NCBI RefSeq assembly: GCF_022179465.1
Contig: NZ_BPQV01000004.1
Location: forward strand, 366,849-430,848
Direction of reading: 5' to 3'
DNA from: Methylobacterium organophilum
GTDB taxonomy: Bacteria; Pseudomonadota; Alphaproteobacteria; Rhizobiales; Beijerinckiaceae
DNA length: 64,000 bases
The notes beneath the pieces were generated by a model. That model made no database searches, was not told the origin of the DNA, and saw nothing but the letters and a program-made list of their open reading frames with translations. The position numbers and the translations under genes were made by a program. Within the stretch, counting starts at the first letter, position 1, and every line of letters begins with the position of its first letter. Of the stretch, positions 26,946 to 38,287 are shown piece by piece.

Positions 26946-28349
26946 ATGAGCGCTTACGATCTCGTCGTCATCGGCACAGGCCCCGGGGGCTATGTCTGCG
27001 CCATCCGGGCGGCCCAGCTCGGGCTGAAGACCGCCGTGGTCGAGAAGCGGGCGACCCATGGCGGCACCTGCCTCAATGTCGGCTGCATCCCTTCGAAGGC
27101 CCTGCTCCATGCCTCCGAGGCCTTCGAGGAGGCGAACAAGCATTTCGCCGATCTCGGCATCGACGTCGGCCCAGTGAAGCTCGACCTGAAGAAGATGCAG
27201 GCCTTCAAGGCCGAGGGCGTCGCCGGCAACACCAAGGGCGTCGAGTTCCTGCTCAAGAAGAACAAGGTCGACAGCTATCACGGCAAGGGCCGCATCGCCG
27301 GCGCGGGCCGGGTCGAGGTGATCTCGGAGGATGGCGGCAACCAGATGCTGGAGGCCAAGAACATCGTCATCGCCACCGGCTCCGACGTGACCCGGCTGCC
27401 GGGCGTCACGATCGACGAGAAGGTGGTCGTCTCCTCGACGGGGGCCCTCGAACTCAGTGAGGTGCCGAAGAAGCTCCTCGTCATCGGCGCCGGCGTGATC
27501 GGCCTGGAGCTCGGCTCCGTCTGGCGCCGGCTCGGCGCCGAGGTGACGGTGGTCGAGTATCTCGACCGGGTGCTGCCGGGCATGGACGGCGAAGTCGGCA
27601 AGCAGTTCCAGCGGATCCTGGCCAAGCAGGGCATGGCCTTCAAACTCTCGACCAAGGTGACCGGCGTCGAGACAACCGAGAAAGGCGCCCGCGTCACCGT
27701 GGAACCGGCCCAGGGCGGCGAGGCCGAGACGCTGGAGGCGGACGTGGTCCTCGTCTCGATCGGCCGCGTACCCTACACCGAGGGCCTCGGGCTGGAGAAT
27801 GTCGGCGTGCAGGTCGACAACAAGGGCCGCATCCAGACCGACGAGCACTACGCCACCAACATCACCGGCATCTACGCGATCGGCGACGTGATCGCCGGGC
27901 CGATGCTCGCCCATAAGGCCGAGGACGAGGGCGTGGCGGTCGCCGAGATCCTGGCCGGGCAGTCGGGCCACGTGAATTACGGGGTGATCCCGAACGTGGT
28001 CTACACCTTCCCCGAGGTCGCCTCGGTCGGGCGCACCGAGGAGGAGCTGAAGAAGGACGGGATCACCTACAAGGCCGGCAAGTTCCCCTTCACCGCCAAC
28101 GGCCGGGCCAAGGCCAACGGCACCACGGACGGCTTCGTGAAGATCCTGGCGGATGCAGAGAGCGACCGCGTCCTCGGCGTGCACATCGTCGGCGCCGATG
28201 CGGGCAACCTCATCGCCGAGGTCGCGGTGGCGATGGAATTCGCCGCCTCCGCTGAGGACATCGCCCGCACCTGCCACGCCCATCCGACCCTGACCGAGGC
28301 AGTGAAGGAAGCCGCCCTCGCCGTCGACAAGCGGGCGATCCACGTCTGA
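26946..28349 (+). CDS. lpd: Dihydrolipoamide dehydrogenase (E3), full length
   Basis: This 467-residue flavoprotein reoxidises the lipoyl groups of the 2-oxoglutarate dehydrogenase complex with NAD. It shows the N-terminal FAD motif [20 protein letters not shown], the redox-active disulfide in [17 protein letters not shown], the NAD motif [17 protein letters not shown], and the C-terminal catalytic HAHPTLTEA. The start ATG 26946 fits the family N-terminus. It ends the TCA unit and converges with the exonuclease gene with 19 bases between stops. A second lpd copy lies at the left window edge. Confidence 0.96.
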   Translation: MSAYDLVVIGTGPGGYVCAIRAAQLGLKTAVVEKRATHGGTCLNVGCIPSKALLHASEAFEEANKHFADLGIDVGPVKLDLKKMQAFKAEGVAGNTKGVEFLLKKNKVDSYHGKGRIAGAGRVEVISEDGGNQMLEAKNIVIATGSDVTRLPGVTIDEKVVVSSTGALELSEVPKKLLVIGAGVIGLELGSVWRRLGAEVTVVEYLDRVLPGMDGEVGKQFQRILAKQGMAFKLSTKVTGVETTEKGARVTVEPAQGGEAETLEADVVLVSIGRVPYTEGLGLENVGVQVDNKGRIQTDEHYATNITGIYAIGDVIAGPMLAHKAEDEGVAVAEILAGQSGHVNYGVIPNVVYTFPEVASVGRTEEELKKDGITYKAGKFPFTANGRAKANGTTDGFVKILADAESDRVLGVHIVGADAGNLIAEVAVAMEFAASAEDIARTCHAHPTLTEAVKEAALAVDKRAIHV

Positions 28350-28368
28350 GGCGGTGCGCGCAGCGGCC

Positions 28369-29268
28369 CTAGGCCGCCGCCACCCGCCGCGCCCGCACGG
28401 GGCCGACCTCGGCCCCGTCGAGGCGCCGACGCAGGCGCTCGACATCGGCGAAATTGCCGGAGAGCAGATCGGTCACGTCGCCCTCGACCACGGCGTCGAC
28501 ATGGCGGCAGCGGCGGCGGTTGCGCCCGGCCTGGCAGGAGCAGCGCAGATAGGGGCCGAGGGCATGCTCCTCCAGCACCACCTCGTAGCGGTTGCCCGTG
28601 CTGCCGCGCATCGTGAAGCGGAGAGCATCGTCGGGCGCGGCCTTGCGCTCGCGCGTCGCCAGCAGCGCGCGGGAGGCGGTCGAGGCGGCGGCCTCCAGGT
28701 TGGGGTGGTAGCCCGGCGCCTGGGTGACGATGGGCAGCGCCAGCCTCTTGGCCAGGGTCCGCAGGTCGTCGAGGCCCGTCTCGCGCAGGGCGGCAAGGGC
28801 GATCTCGGCGCAGGCATAGGCGTCTTCCCCGGCATCGTGGTGCTCGAAGCGGATGCCGAGGCGGGCGGCGACCTTGGAGAGGCCGCATCCGGCCGGATCG
28901 GGAAACACCCGCCGGGCCACCTGCAGGGTGCAGAGCGAGGCGAAGGCCGGCACCGGCTGTCCCCAGGCGGCGAGGGAGGCGCGCAGCACGCCCATGTCGA
29001 AGGGCGCGTTATGGGCCAGCAGGAGCCGTCCGCGCAGGTCGTCGAGAAAAGGGGCGATCGCCTCCGGAAAGGCCGGGGCGTCGCGCACATCGGCCGGCAG
29101 GATGCCGTGGATGCGGATGTTGCCCGGCGCGAAGCGCAGCTCCGGCGGCCGGATCAGGCGCGTTTCCCGCCGCACCACCCGGCCGTGCTCGATCCAGGCA
29201 AGGCCAACCGCGCAGGCGCTGTCGCGCCGCTCGTTGGCGGTCTCGAAGTCGATCGCGACGGCGCTCAT
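28369..29268 (-). CDS. DEDDh 3'-5' exonuclease with C-terminal SWIM-like zinc finger
   Basis: This 299-residue protein has a DnaQ-type exonuclease domain at residues 3-165: IDFETAN (first Asp and Glu), LLLAHNAPFDMGVL (second Asp), and HHDAGEDAYACAE with the His and last Asp of the DEDDh class. The C-terminal part contains CSCQAGRNRRRCRHVD, a CxC then CxH pattern of SWIM zinc fingers, which bind DNA or protein. The start ATG 29268 fits the domain start. It converges with lpd. The role is probably DNA repair or degradation of an unknown substrate; the finger may direct it to DNA. Confidence 0.85.
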   Translation of the reverse strand: MSAVAIDFETANERRDSACAVGLAWIEHGRVVRRETRLIRPPELRFAPGNIRIHGILPADVRDAPAFPEAIAPFLDDLRGRLLLAHNAPFDMGVLRASLAAWGQPVPAFASLCTLQVARRVFPDPAGCGLSKVAARLGIRFEHHDAGEDAYACAEIALAALRETGLDDLRTLAKRLALPIVTQAPGYHPNLEAAASTASRALLATRERKAAPDDALRFTMRGSTGNRYEVVLEEHALGPYLRCSCQAGRNRRRCRHVDAVVEGDVTDLLSGNFADVERLRRRLDGAEVGPVRARRVAAA

Positions 29269-29858
29269 GGCGCGAAAATAGGGGAGGGGCCGGCTGCGCC
29301 GCAAGACGCGAGGGCCTGCCGCGGCTCGATCGGTCCGAGAGCGCCTGCCCCGCCGCGAACGATTCCATCATACATCAATGGTCACCGAGAAATGATATTC
29401 GAGCGCGGCACGATTCGCCGGCAAATCACGCTATTGTTGCGACGCAAAGAGCGGTTGAGCAGCCGCAAAACAGTGATGTAAATTAAGAAACAATCCAGTC
29501 TTCGGGCGAAGACAGCAGATGGCTTCAGGCTGATCTGGCATCAATTCGATTTGATGGCCATTTCCGCTTGATCACTGTCGCGCAACGTGCATTCTAGCTC
29601 CGTCCGCAACAAGGCCGTGCGGGAGAGCCCAGTTCGGCATCTGCCGTTCATGGCGTCGAGGCAGCGACCGCCCCCGGGAGCCGCTTCGGCACAATCTCGC
29701 AACGGTTGGACGATCTGGAGTTCGGGCGTCGCACACGCCCACCGGTAAGTCGGTCGGCCCTTCGGGGCAGGGCGGTTCGCTGGAAACCCACGACAGAGGG
29801 GGGCACTCGGAATGCTTTGACGGGCATTGACCGATGCCCGCCGTCGTGGGGAGCAGCG
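29269..29858. other. Gene-free stretch of 590 bases with two hairpins
   Basis: No coding region is convincing here. The part around 29365-29500 is less GC-rich and may hold promoters for the PAS gene. GTCTTC (29498-29503) pairs with GAAGAC (29508-29513). CGGGCAT (29821-29827) pairs with ATGCCCG (29834-29840), 18 bases before the PAS gene and just upstream of its GGGGAG ribosome-binding site (29849-29854). The second stem could affect translation of that gene. Confidence 0.5.
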
Positions 29859-30380
29859 ATGGACCTCGAAGGCCTCGATTACGATTTCGACGCACCGGAT
29901 TCGGATTGGAACTACGAGCCCTCTCGGGCCGAATTGTTCCGGCAGATTCCTGCCGCCCTCTACACCACCGACGCCGAGGGCTGGCTGACCTTCTACAACG
30001 ATGCCGCTGCCGCCCTGTGGGGCTACCGGCCCGTCCTGGGCAAGGCCCGCTGGTGTGGCGCCTGGAAGCTCTACGACACCGAGGGCGCTCCCCTGCCGCA
30101 TGACCGCTGCCCGATGGCCCTCGCCCTTCGGGAGGAGCGGCCGGTGCGCGGCGTTCAGGCGATCCTGGAGCGGCCGGACGGAAGCCGGGCCGTCTTCATG
30201 CCCTATCCGACCCCCTTGCGCGACCGCGACGGCACGCTGATCGCCGGCTCCAACATCCTCCTGGAAATCTCCCGGCCGGCCGCCCTGATCGAGCGGGGAA
30301 AGGCCGGCTGGCACCGGGGAACGGTGCGTGACACCGGGGCGATCGTGCAGGCGGCCCGGCTCGCCCGCCTGGCCTGCTGA
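29859..30380 (+). CDS. Stand-alone PAS domain protein
   Basis: This 173-residue protein contains one PAS domain (about residues 24-140): RQIPAALYTTDAEGWLTFYNDAAAALWGY at its start, then RWCGAWKLYDTEGAPLP and LLEISRPAAL at the end. No kinase, cyclase or DNA-binding output domain is present, so it may work by protein contact, or be a sensor split from its output. GGGGAG lies 4 bases before ATG 29859. It has a long upstream region of its own and converges with ligA over a GC-rich hairpin. Confidence 0.85.
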   Translation: MDLEGLDYDFDAPDSDWNYEPSRAELFRQIPAALYTTDAEGWLTFYNDAAAALWGYRPVLGKARWCGAWKLYDTEGAPLPHDRCPMALALREERPVRGVQAILERPDGSRAVFMPYPTPLRDRDGTLIAGSNILLEISRPAALIERGKAGWHRGTVRDTGAIVQAARLARLAC

Positions 30381-30391
30381 ACCACGGCACC

Positions 30392-30420
30392 GCGGGGCCG
30401 GATCCCACCTCCGGCCCCGC
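30392..30420. terminator. Hairpin between convergent PAS gene and ligA
   Basis: GCGGGGCCGG (30392-30401) and CCGGCCCCGC (30411-30420) form a perfect 10-bp stem with a 9-base loop, midway between two converging stop codons. No T run is present on either side. The position suggests a shared bidirectional terminator. Confidence 0.6.
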
Positions 30421-30423
30421 GCC

Positions 30424-33024
<2,601 letters not shown>

Positions 33025-33081
33025 TCATCCTCGCCGAAGGCCGCGCCTACATCCTTCTCCGACACCACCAGCGGATTCCGC

Positions 33082-33978
33082 ATGCCTGCGCAACACGTCC
33101 TCGCCCTTCCCTGGCTCGACCGCGCCGGGCGGCTCTCGCCCCTGAAGCTCGTCACCTTCCTCCTGCTGCTCGCCCCGGGCCTCTACCTCGCCGGGGCCTT
33201 CTACGCGGACGCGCTCGGGGCGAAGCCGCTCACCGCGCTGATCTACGAGACCGGCAAATGGGCGGTGCGCCTGCTGCTGATCACGCTCGCGGTCTCGCCG
33301 CTGCGCCGGATCGGCGATTGGCCGCGCCTGATCCTGGTGCGGCGCATGCTCGGGCTCTCGGTTCTCGCCTATGCCCTGATCCACCTCACGCTCTACGCCG
33401 CCGATCAGAACTTCGCCCTCGGCACGGTTGCGGCGGAGATCGCCCTGCGCGTCTACCTGACGATCGGCTTTCTCGCCTTCGTCGGGTTGATCGTGCTGGG
33501 CGTGACCTCGACCGACGGCATGATCCGGCGCTTGGGCCGGCGCTGGAACAGTCTGCACCGGCTCGTCTACGCCATCGCCGTCCTCGGGCTCGTGCATCAC
33601 TTCCTGCAGGCCAAGCTCGACGTGACCGATCCCGTCTTCGCCACCGGCGTCTTCGCCCTGCTGATGGGCTACCGGCTGCTCCAGCGCCTGGGCTGGACGA
33701 CGGGTGGCCCTGTCCTGTTCGGGCTCGCGGCGGCGGCGGGCCTCCTCACCGCGGGCCTCGAGGCGGCTTGGTACGCCCTCAAGAGCGGCGTGCCGGCAAG
33801 CCTCGTCCTCGAAGCCAACGGGGACTTCTCCTACAAGGTCAGCCCAGCCTGGTGGGTGTTCGGCTTCGGCCTCGCGGCGAGCCTGCTCGCGGCCTGGCGC
33901 GGACGGAAGGTGCCGGCGCACCGAAATCGGGCGCGGCCCGCACCGAACCTGAATCCCGCCACAAGTCCCGGCTCTTGA
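33082..33978 (+). CDS. msrQ: MsrQ-type heme membrane protein (ferric reductase-like)
   Basis: MsrQ is a heme-binding inner-membrane protein that feeds electrons to the periplasmic methionine sulfoxide reductase MsrP. The 298-residue product has about six membrane segments with conserved His residues in LAYALIHLTLY and VLGLVHHFLQAK, and the family stretch RRWNSLHRLVYA. It has a C-terminal extension of about 90 residues beyond the E. coli length, with one more membrane segment. The catalytic partner msrP is not adjacent in this window, so this is an orphan copy unless msrP is elsewhere. Confidence 0.85.
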   Translation: MPAQHVLALPWLDRAGRLSPLKLVTFLLLLAPGLYLAGAFYADALGAKPLTALIYETGKWAVRLLLITLAVSPLRRIGDWPRLILVRRMLGLSVLAYALIHLTLYAADQNFALGTVAAEIALRVYLTIGFLAFVGLIVLGVTSTDGMIRRLGRRWNSLHRLVYAIAVLGLVHHFLQAKLDVTDPVFATGVFALLMGYRLLQRLGWTTGGPVLFGLAAAAGLLTAGLEAAWYALKSGVPASLVLEANGDFSYKVSPAWWVFGFGLAASLLAAWRGRKVPAHRNRARPAPNLNPATSPGS

Positions 33979-34009
33979 GACCGGACGGAACGAGCGGGAA
34001 GGGACGGGG

Positions 34010-34342
34010 ATGCGGGGACGGACGAGAGGCGCGGCGGCGGTCGCAGCGATCCTGGCGCTGATGGCGGCGGAGAGCGGCGCCCGCGCCGCCTGCACGCCGC
34101 CGGCCCCGCCCCCGGTCGAGGGCAGACCCCCCAAACCCGCTCTTCCGCAGAAACCCGCCTGCCTCTCCGCGAAGGACGGATGCCCCGGCTGGGAGGCCTA
34201 CAGCTACAACGACGCGATCAAGGCCTACAACGTCCAGATCGAGGCCTTCCGCCCCCTTGCGCAGGCCTATGTCGAGAAGCTCAATGCCTATGTGAAGGCG
34301 AGCGCCGACTACGCCCGCTGCGAGATCGGAACGCTACAATAG
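34010..34342 (+). CDS. Small secreted protein, unknown
   Basis: This 110-residue protein has a signal peptide (Arg-rich start, hydrophobic AAAVAAILALMAA, Ala-type cleavage near residue 27) and a short mature part with a Pro-rich N-terminus and four Cys residues, CT...C...C...C, that could form two disulfides. The segment from about residue 60 is probably helical (AIKAYNVQIEAFRPLAQAYVEKL). I do not recognise the family. It lies 31 bases after msrQ on the same strand and may be co-transcribed with it. Confidence 0.65.
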   Translation: MRGRTRGAAAVAAILALMAAESGARAACTPPAPPPVEGRPPKPALPQKPACLSAKDGCPGWEAYSYNDAIKAYNVQIEAFRPLAQAYVEKLNAYVKASADYARCEIGTLQ

Positions 34343-34494
34343 CGCGGCGGCGCGCGCCTGCGCATCGACGAATTCCCTGTCCGGGCGGAAGACCGCTTCG
34401 CGCACCGCGAAAATCCCACCGGGCCGCTTCGCTTGACGCTTCCGGGAGGCGATGCCACAGGGCCGGGGTCTTCCACCCCGAACAGGATGGCCCG

Positions 34495-35508
34495 ATGCCC
34501 GATTCCCTCGACCTCCTCGTGCTCGGCAACGCCATCGTCGACCTGATCGCGCGCACCGACGAAGACTTCCTCGCGAAGCAGGGCGTGCACAAGGGCGCGA
34601 TGCAGCTGATCGACGAGGCACGGGCCGAGGCTCTGTTCGAAGTCATGGGTCCCGCGACCATCGTGTCGGGCGGCTCGGGGGCCAACACCGCGGTCGGCGC
34701 GGCGCTTCTCGGAGCCAAGACCGGCTTTATCGGGAAGGTCCGCGACGACGAGCTCGGCGGCCTCTTCGCCCACGACCTCAAGGCCACCGGTGTCCGCTTC
34801 GCGGTCGCGCACGCCGCCGACGGGCCGGCCACCGCCCGCTGCTTCATCCTGGTGACGCCGGATGGCGAGCGCACCATGAACACCTATCTCGGGGCCTGCC
34901 AGAAGCTCTCGCCGGAGGACGTGGACGAGGCCACCGTGCGCAGCGCCCGGGTGACCTACCTCGAAGGCTACCTGTGGGATCCGCCGGCGGCCAAGGACGC
35001 CTTCCGCAAGGCGGTGCAGATCGCCCACGGTGCCGGCAACGCCGTGGCCCTCACCCTCTCCGACGCCTTCTGCGTCGACCGTTACCGGGACGAGTTCCTC
35101 GGCCTGATCCGGGACGGCAGCATCGACATCCTGTTCGCCAATATGAGCGAATTGAAGAGCCTGTACCGCACCGAGGATGCCGAGGCCGCCGTCGCGGCGC
35201 TGCGCGAGGAGCGCGACGCCAACGGCCGGCACCTGCTCGGCCTCGTCACCCGTTCGGAGGAGGGCGCCCTCGTCGTCAAGGGCGGCGAGGTCCGCGCGGT
35301 CGAGGCTTCTCCCGTCCACGAGCTCGTCGATACGACGGGGGCGGGCGATCTGTTCGCGGCGGGCTTCCTGGCCGGCCATGCCCGGGGGCTCGACTACGTG
35401 ACCAGCGCCCGGCTCGGCACCCTGGCCGCGGCTGAGGTGATCCAGCATATCGGCGCGCGCCCGCAGCACGACCTCGTGGCGCTCGCCAAGGAACGCAACC
35501 TGCTCTGA
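34495..35508 (+). CDS. PfkB-family sugar or nucleoside kinase (adenosine kinase-like)
   Basis: This 337-residue kinase belongs to the PfkB/ribokinase family and resembles the alphaproteobacterial adenosine kinase group. Visible are the N-terminal VLGNAIVDLIARTDEDFL, the substrate region SGGSGANTAVGAALLG, the lid segment ARCFILVTPDGERTMNTYLGA, and the catalytic signature VDTTGAGDLFAAGFLAG, with the general base Asp. The start ATG 34495 is well placed. It precedes ychF by 56 bases on the same strand. The exact substrate (adenosine or another nucleoside) is not proven by sequence. Confidence 0.88.
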   Translation: MPDSLDLLVLGNAIVDLIARTDEDFLAKQGVHKGAMQLIDEARAEALFEVMGPATIVSGGSGANTAVGAALLGAKTGFIGKVRDDELGGLFAHDLKATGVRFAVAHAADGPATARCFILVTPDGERTMNTYLGACQKLSPEDVDEATVRSARVTYLEGYLWDPPAAKDAFRKAVQIAHGAGNAVALTLSDAFCVDRYRDEFLGLIRDGSIDILFANMSELKSLYRTEDAEAAVAALREERDANGRHLLGLVTRSEEGALVVKGGEVRAVEASPVHELVDTTGAGDLFAAGFLAGHARGLDYVTSARLGTLAAAEVIQHIGARPQHDLVALAKERNLL

Positions 35509-35564
35509 CCCGCCCGCCCGGACGACCCGGGCGGCGACAGCTCTCACGGATTTCGGATACCACC

Positions 35565-36662
35565 ATGGGCTTCAAGTGCGGCATCGTCGGCCTGCCGAAT
35601 GTCGGCAAGTCGACGCTCTTCAACGCGCTGACGCAGACGGCCGCGGCGCAGGCCGCCAATTACCCGTTCTGCACGATCGAGCCGAACGTGGGCGAGGTCG
35701 CGGTGCCCGACCCGCGCCTCGACGAGCTCGCGCGGATCGCCGGCTCGAAGGAGATCATCCCAACGCGGCTCACCTTCGTCGACATTGCCGGCCTCGTGCG
35801 CGGCGCCTCGAAAGGGGAGGGGCTCGGCAACCAGTTCCTCGCCAATATCCGCGAGGTCGACGCCATCGCCCATGTGGTGCGCTGCTTCACGGACAGCGAT
35901 GTCACCCATGTCGAGGGCAAGGTCGACCCGATCGCCGATATCGAGACGATCGAGACCGAGCTGATGCTCGCCGATCTGGAGAGCCTCGAGAAGCGGGTCG
36001 TGGCCCTGGAGAAGAAGGCCAAGGGCTCCGACAAGGAGGCCAAGGAATTCCTCGACCTCGTCAACCGCGCCCTGCCCCTGCTGCGCGACGGCAAGCCGGC
36101 GCGCCTCGTGGAGCGCAAGGCCGAGGAAGAGTTCCTGTTCCGCCAGCTCGGCCTGATGACGGCCAAGCCCGTGCTCTATGTCTGCAACGTGGACGAGGGC
36201 GACGCCGACAAGGGCAACGCCCAGTCGGAGGCGGTCTTCGCCCGGGCCAAGGCCGAGGGCGCGGTGGCGGTGGTGGTCTCGGCCAAGATCGAGAGCGAGA
36301 TCGCGGTGATGCCCAAGGCCGACCAGGGCGAGTTCCTGGAGGCGGTGGGCTTGACCGAGCCGGGCCTCAACCGGGTGATCCGGGCGGGCTACGACCTGCT
36401 CGGCCTCGTCACCTACTTCACCGTGGGGCCGAAGGAGGCCCGGGCCTGGACCATCGTCAAGGGCACCCGCGCCCCCGGCGCGGCCGGCGTGATCCATTCG
36501 GATTTCGAGAAGGGCTTCATCCGCGCCGAGACCATCGCCTTCAAGGACTACACGACGCTGAACGGCGAGGCCGGGGCCCGCGACGCCGGCAAACTGCGGC
36601 TCGAGGGCAAGGATTACGTCGTGCAGGACGGCGACGTGCTGCATTTCCGCTTCGCCAACTGA
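35565..36662 (+). CDS. ychF: Ribosome-binding ATPase YchF
   Basis: YchF is an Obg-related P-loop protein that binds ribosomes and prefers ATP over GTP. The 365-residue protein has the P-loop [16 protein letters not shown], switch TFVDIAGLVRGASKGEGLGN, the altered specificity motif NVDE in place of NKxD (in VLYVCNVDEGD), and a C-terminal TGS domain (ARAWTIVKGTRAPGAAGVIH). Size and motifs are normal. The MaoC gene follows 23 bases downstream. Confidence 0.97.
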   Translation: MGFKCGIVGLPNVGKSTLFNALTQTAAAQAANYPFCTIEPNVGEVAVPDPRLDELARIAGSKEIIPTRLTFVDIAGLVRGASKGEGLGNQFLANIREVDAIAHVVRCFTDSDVTHVEGKVDPIADIETIETELMLADLESLEKRVVALEKKAKGSDKEAKEFLDLVNRALPLLRDGKPARLVERKAEEEFLFRQLGLMTAKPVLYVCNVDEGDADKGNAQSEAVFARAKAEGAVAVVVSAKIESEIAVMPKADQGEFLEAVGLTEPGLNRVIRAGYDLLGLVTYFTVGPKEARAWTIVKGTRAPGAAGVIHSDFEKGFIRAETIAFKDYTTLNGEAGARDAGKLRLEGKDYVVQDGDVLHFRFAN

Positions 36663-36685
36663 CGGCAAGCACAAGGGAAACCGGA

Positions 36686-37684
36686 ATGGGCGCCGAGACG
36701 ATCACCTTCGAGGATTTCATCCGCGGGCAGGTGATCGAGGGAGCGCCCCTCACGGTCTCCCGCGAGGCGATGATCGCCTTCGCGCAGGCGTTCGACCCGC
36801 AGCCCTTCCATCTCGACGAGGCGGCGGCCCGGAAGACCTTCGTCGGCACCCTGATCGCCTCCGGCTGGCAGACCGCGAGCCTCGGCATGCGCCTCCTGCA
36901 GCGGGACGCTTTCCGCGGTGCCACCTCCATGGGCTCGCCGGGCGTCTCGGAGCTGCGCTGGCTCAAGCCCGTGCTGCCGGACGATTCCCTGCGGGCGCGG
37001 ATCGTCGTCGAGGACACGCGCACCTCCGGCTCGCGACCGGATCGCGGCTTCGTCCGCTTCGCGATGACCCTGCTCAACGGCCGGGACGAGGCCGTGATGA
37101 GTCAGACCTTCACGGTGATCTTCCCCCGGCGGGGCGCCGCGCCGCTGCCGCCCCTGGCTCCCCTTCTCGAAACCGGCACCGCGCCCCCGGCCGAGCCGGA
37201 GGACGCGGTGCCGGTGCCCTTCCTCGGGGAAGCGGAACTCGGCGTGGCCCGCGACCTCGGCGCCCATCGCTTCGAGCCGGACACGATCGTCGCCTTCGCC
37301 CGCGCCTACGATCCGCAGGCCTTCCACCTCGATCCGGAAGCCGCCGCGCAGACGCATTTCGGCGGCCTCTGCGCCTCGGGCTGGCACACGGCCGCCGTCT
37401 GGATGAAGCGGCTTCTCACGACCTGGCGGCGGGACATGGCGCTCACCGCGCAGACCGGACCGGTGCCCCAGCTCGGCCCCTCGCCGGGCTTCAAGGACCT
37501 GCGCTGGCTCAAGCCCGTCTATGCGGGCGACACGATCCGCTATTCCAGCCGGCTCGTGGACAAGCGCGCCTCGGCCTCCCGCCCCGGCTGGGGCCTCGCC
37601 ACCCACCACAACACCGCGTGCAACCAGCACGGCGAGCCGGTCTTCGCCTTCACCGGCTCGGTGTTCTGGCAATGGGCGCCCTGA
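36686..37684 (+). CDS. Tandem MaoC-like hot-dog dehydratase
   Basis: This 332-residue protein consists of two MaoC-like hot-dog domains: residues about 10-145 with FAQAFDPQPFHLDEAAA and SGWQTASLGMRLL, and about 180-325 with FARAYDPQAFHLDPEAA and SGWHTAAVWMKRLL. Both carry the D-P-Q-x-F-H pattern of the active-site hydratase motif, so this is an internal duplication. Such proteins hydrate enoyl-CoA thioesters. It is on the same strand as ychF, 23 bases away, but no pathway partner is adjacent. Confidence 0.85.
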   Translation: MGAETITFEDFIRGQVIEGAPLTVSREAMIAFAQAFDPQPFHLDEAAARKTFVGTLIASGWQTASLGMRLLQRDAFRGATSMGSPGVSELRWLKPVLPDDSLRARIVVEDTRTSGSRPDRGFVRFAMTLLNGRDEAVMSQTFTVIFPRRGAAPLPPLAPLLETGTAPPAEPEDAVPVPFLGEAELGVARDLGAHRFEPDTIVAFARAYDPQAFHLDPEAAAQTHFGGLCASGWHTAAVWMKRLLTTWRRDMALTAQTGPVPQLGPSPGFKDLRWLKPVYAGDTIRYSSRLVDKRASASRPGWGLATHHNTACNQHGEPVFAFTGSVFWQWAP

Positions 37685-37700
37685 CGGGGCGGGGACGGGC

Positions 37701-38192
37701 TCAGACCTTCAGGCGCTTGTTGCACTCCGAGAAGTAACCACCGCCCTTCTGGATCCAGTTCATGCCGCCATTGGCGGTGCCGCTGGAGGCCTTGTTGGCC
37801 TTGTACTGGTCCAGGCAGGTCTGCTGCCGGGCCTTGCCAGGAGAGTCCTTGGCGTATTTCGGGTCCACCGCCTTGGGAAATAGGGCGGCCCCGCTGGCGG
37901 CGGGTGGCGTCGCGGCCGCGGTAGGGGCCGCAGGTTTGGCGGCCGGAGCGGGCGCCGCCGTCGCGGTCGGCGCGGGCGTCGTCGGCGCCGGGGCGGTGGT
38001 GGCCGGCGCGGCCGCGGCCGTGTCGCCGCATTGCGCCTTGCGGAAGTCGTTCCAGCTCTGGCCGTTCAGGGTGCCGGCCTGCTTGGCCGCCTGATACTTG
38101 GTGGAACACTCCTTCGTGCTAAGCGCGAAGGCGGCGCCGGGCAGGCTCGCGCAGAGCGAGGCGAGCGAGGCGGCGAGGATGAGACGTTTCAT
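37701..38192 (-). CDS. Secreted protein with two similar Cys modules and an Ala/Pro/Thr linker
   Basis: This 163-residue protein starts with a signal peptide (MKRLILAASLASLCA... to about residue 23). The mature part has a first module with Cys pairs (CSTKYQAAKQAG, then SWNDFRKAQC), a long Ala/Pro/Thr linker (about residues 58-100), and a second module (CLDQYKANKASSG, then NWIQKGGGYFSEC). Both modules share a C-x3-YxAxK start and an NW/SW middle, suggesting duplication. It resembles PsiF-type or similar secreted repeats, but I cannot assign a function. It lies downstream of the oligopeptide permease genes on the same strand. Confidence 0.75.
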   Translation of the reverse strand: MKRLILAASLASLCASLPGAAFALSTKECSTKYQAAKQAGTLNGQSWNDFRKAQCGDTAAAAPATTAPAPTTPAPTATAAPAPAAKPAAPTAAATPPAASGAALFPKAVDPKYAKDSPGKARQQTCLDQYKANKASSGTANGGMNWIQKGGGYFSECNKRLKV

Positions 38193-38287
38193 GAGTCGAG
38201 TCCCACGGCGCGGCGGAAGAGCCGCGACACGAAGGCTATGTCCCTGAAGCTGAACGCGGAAAAACAATTCGGGATAGGTCCGGGATC

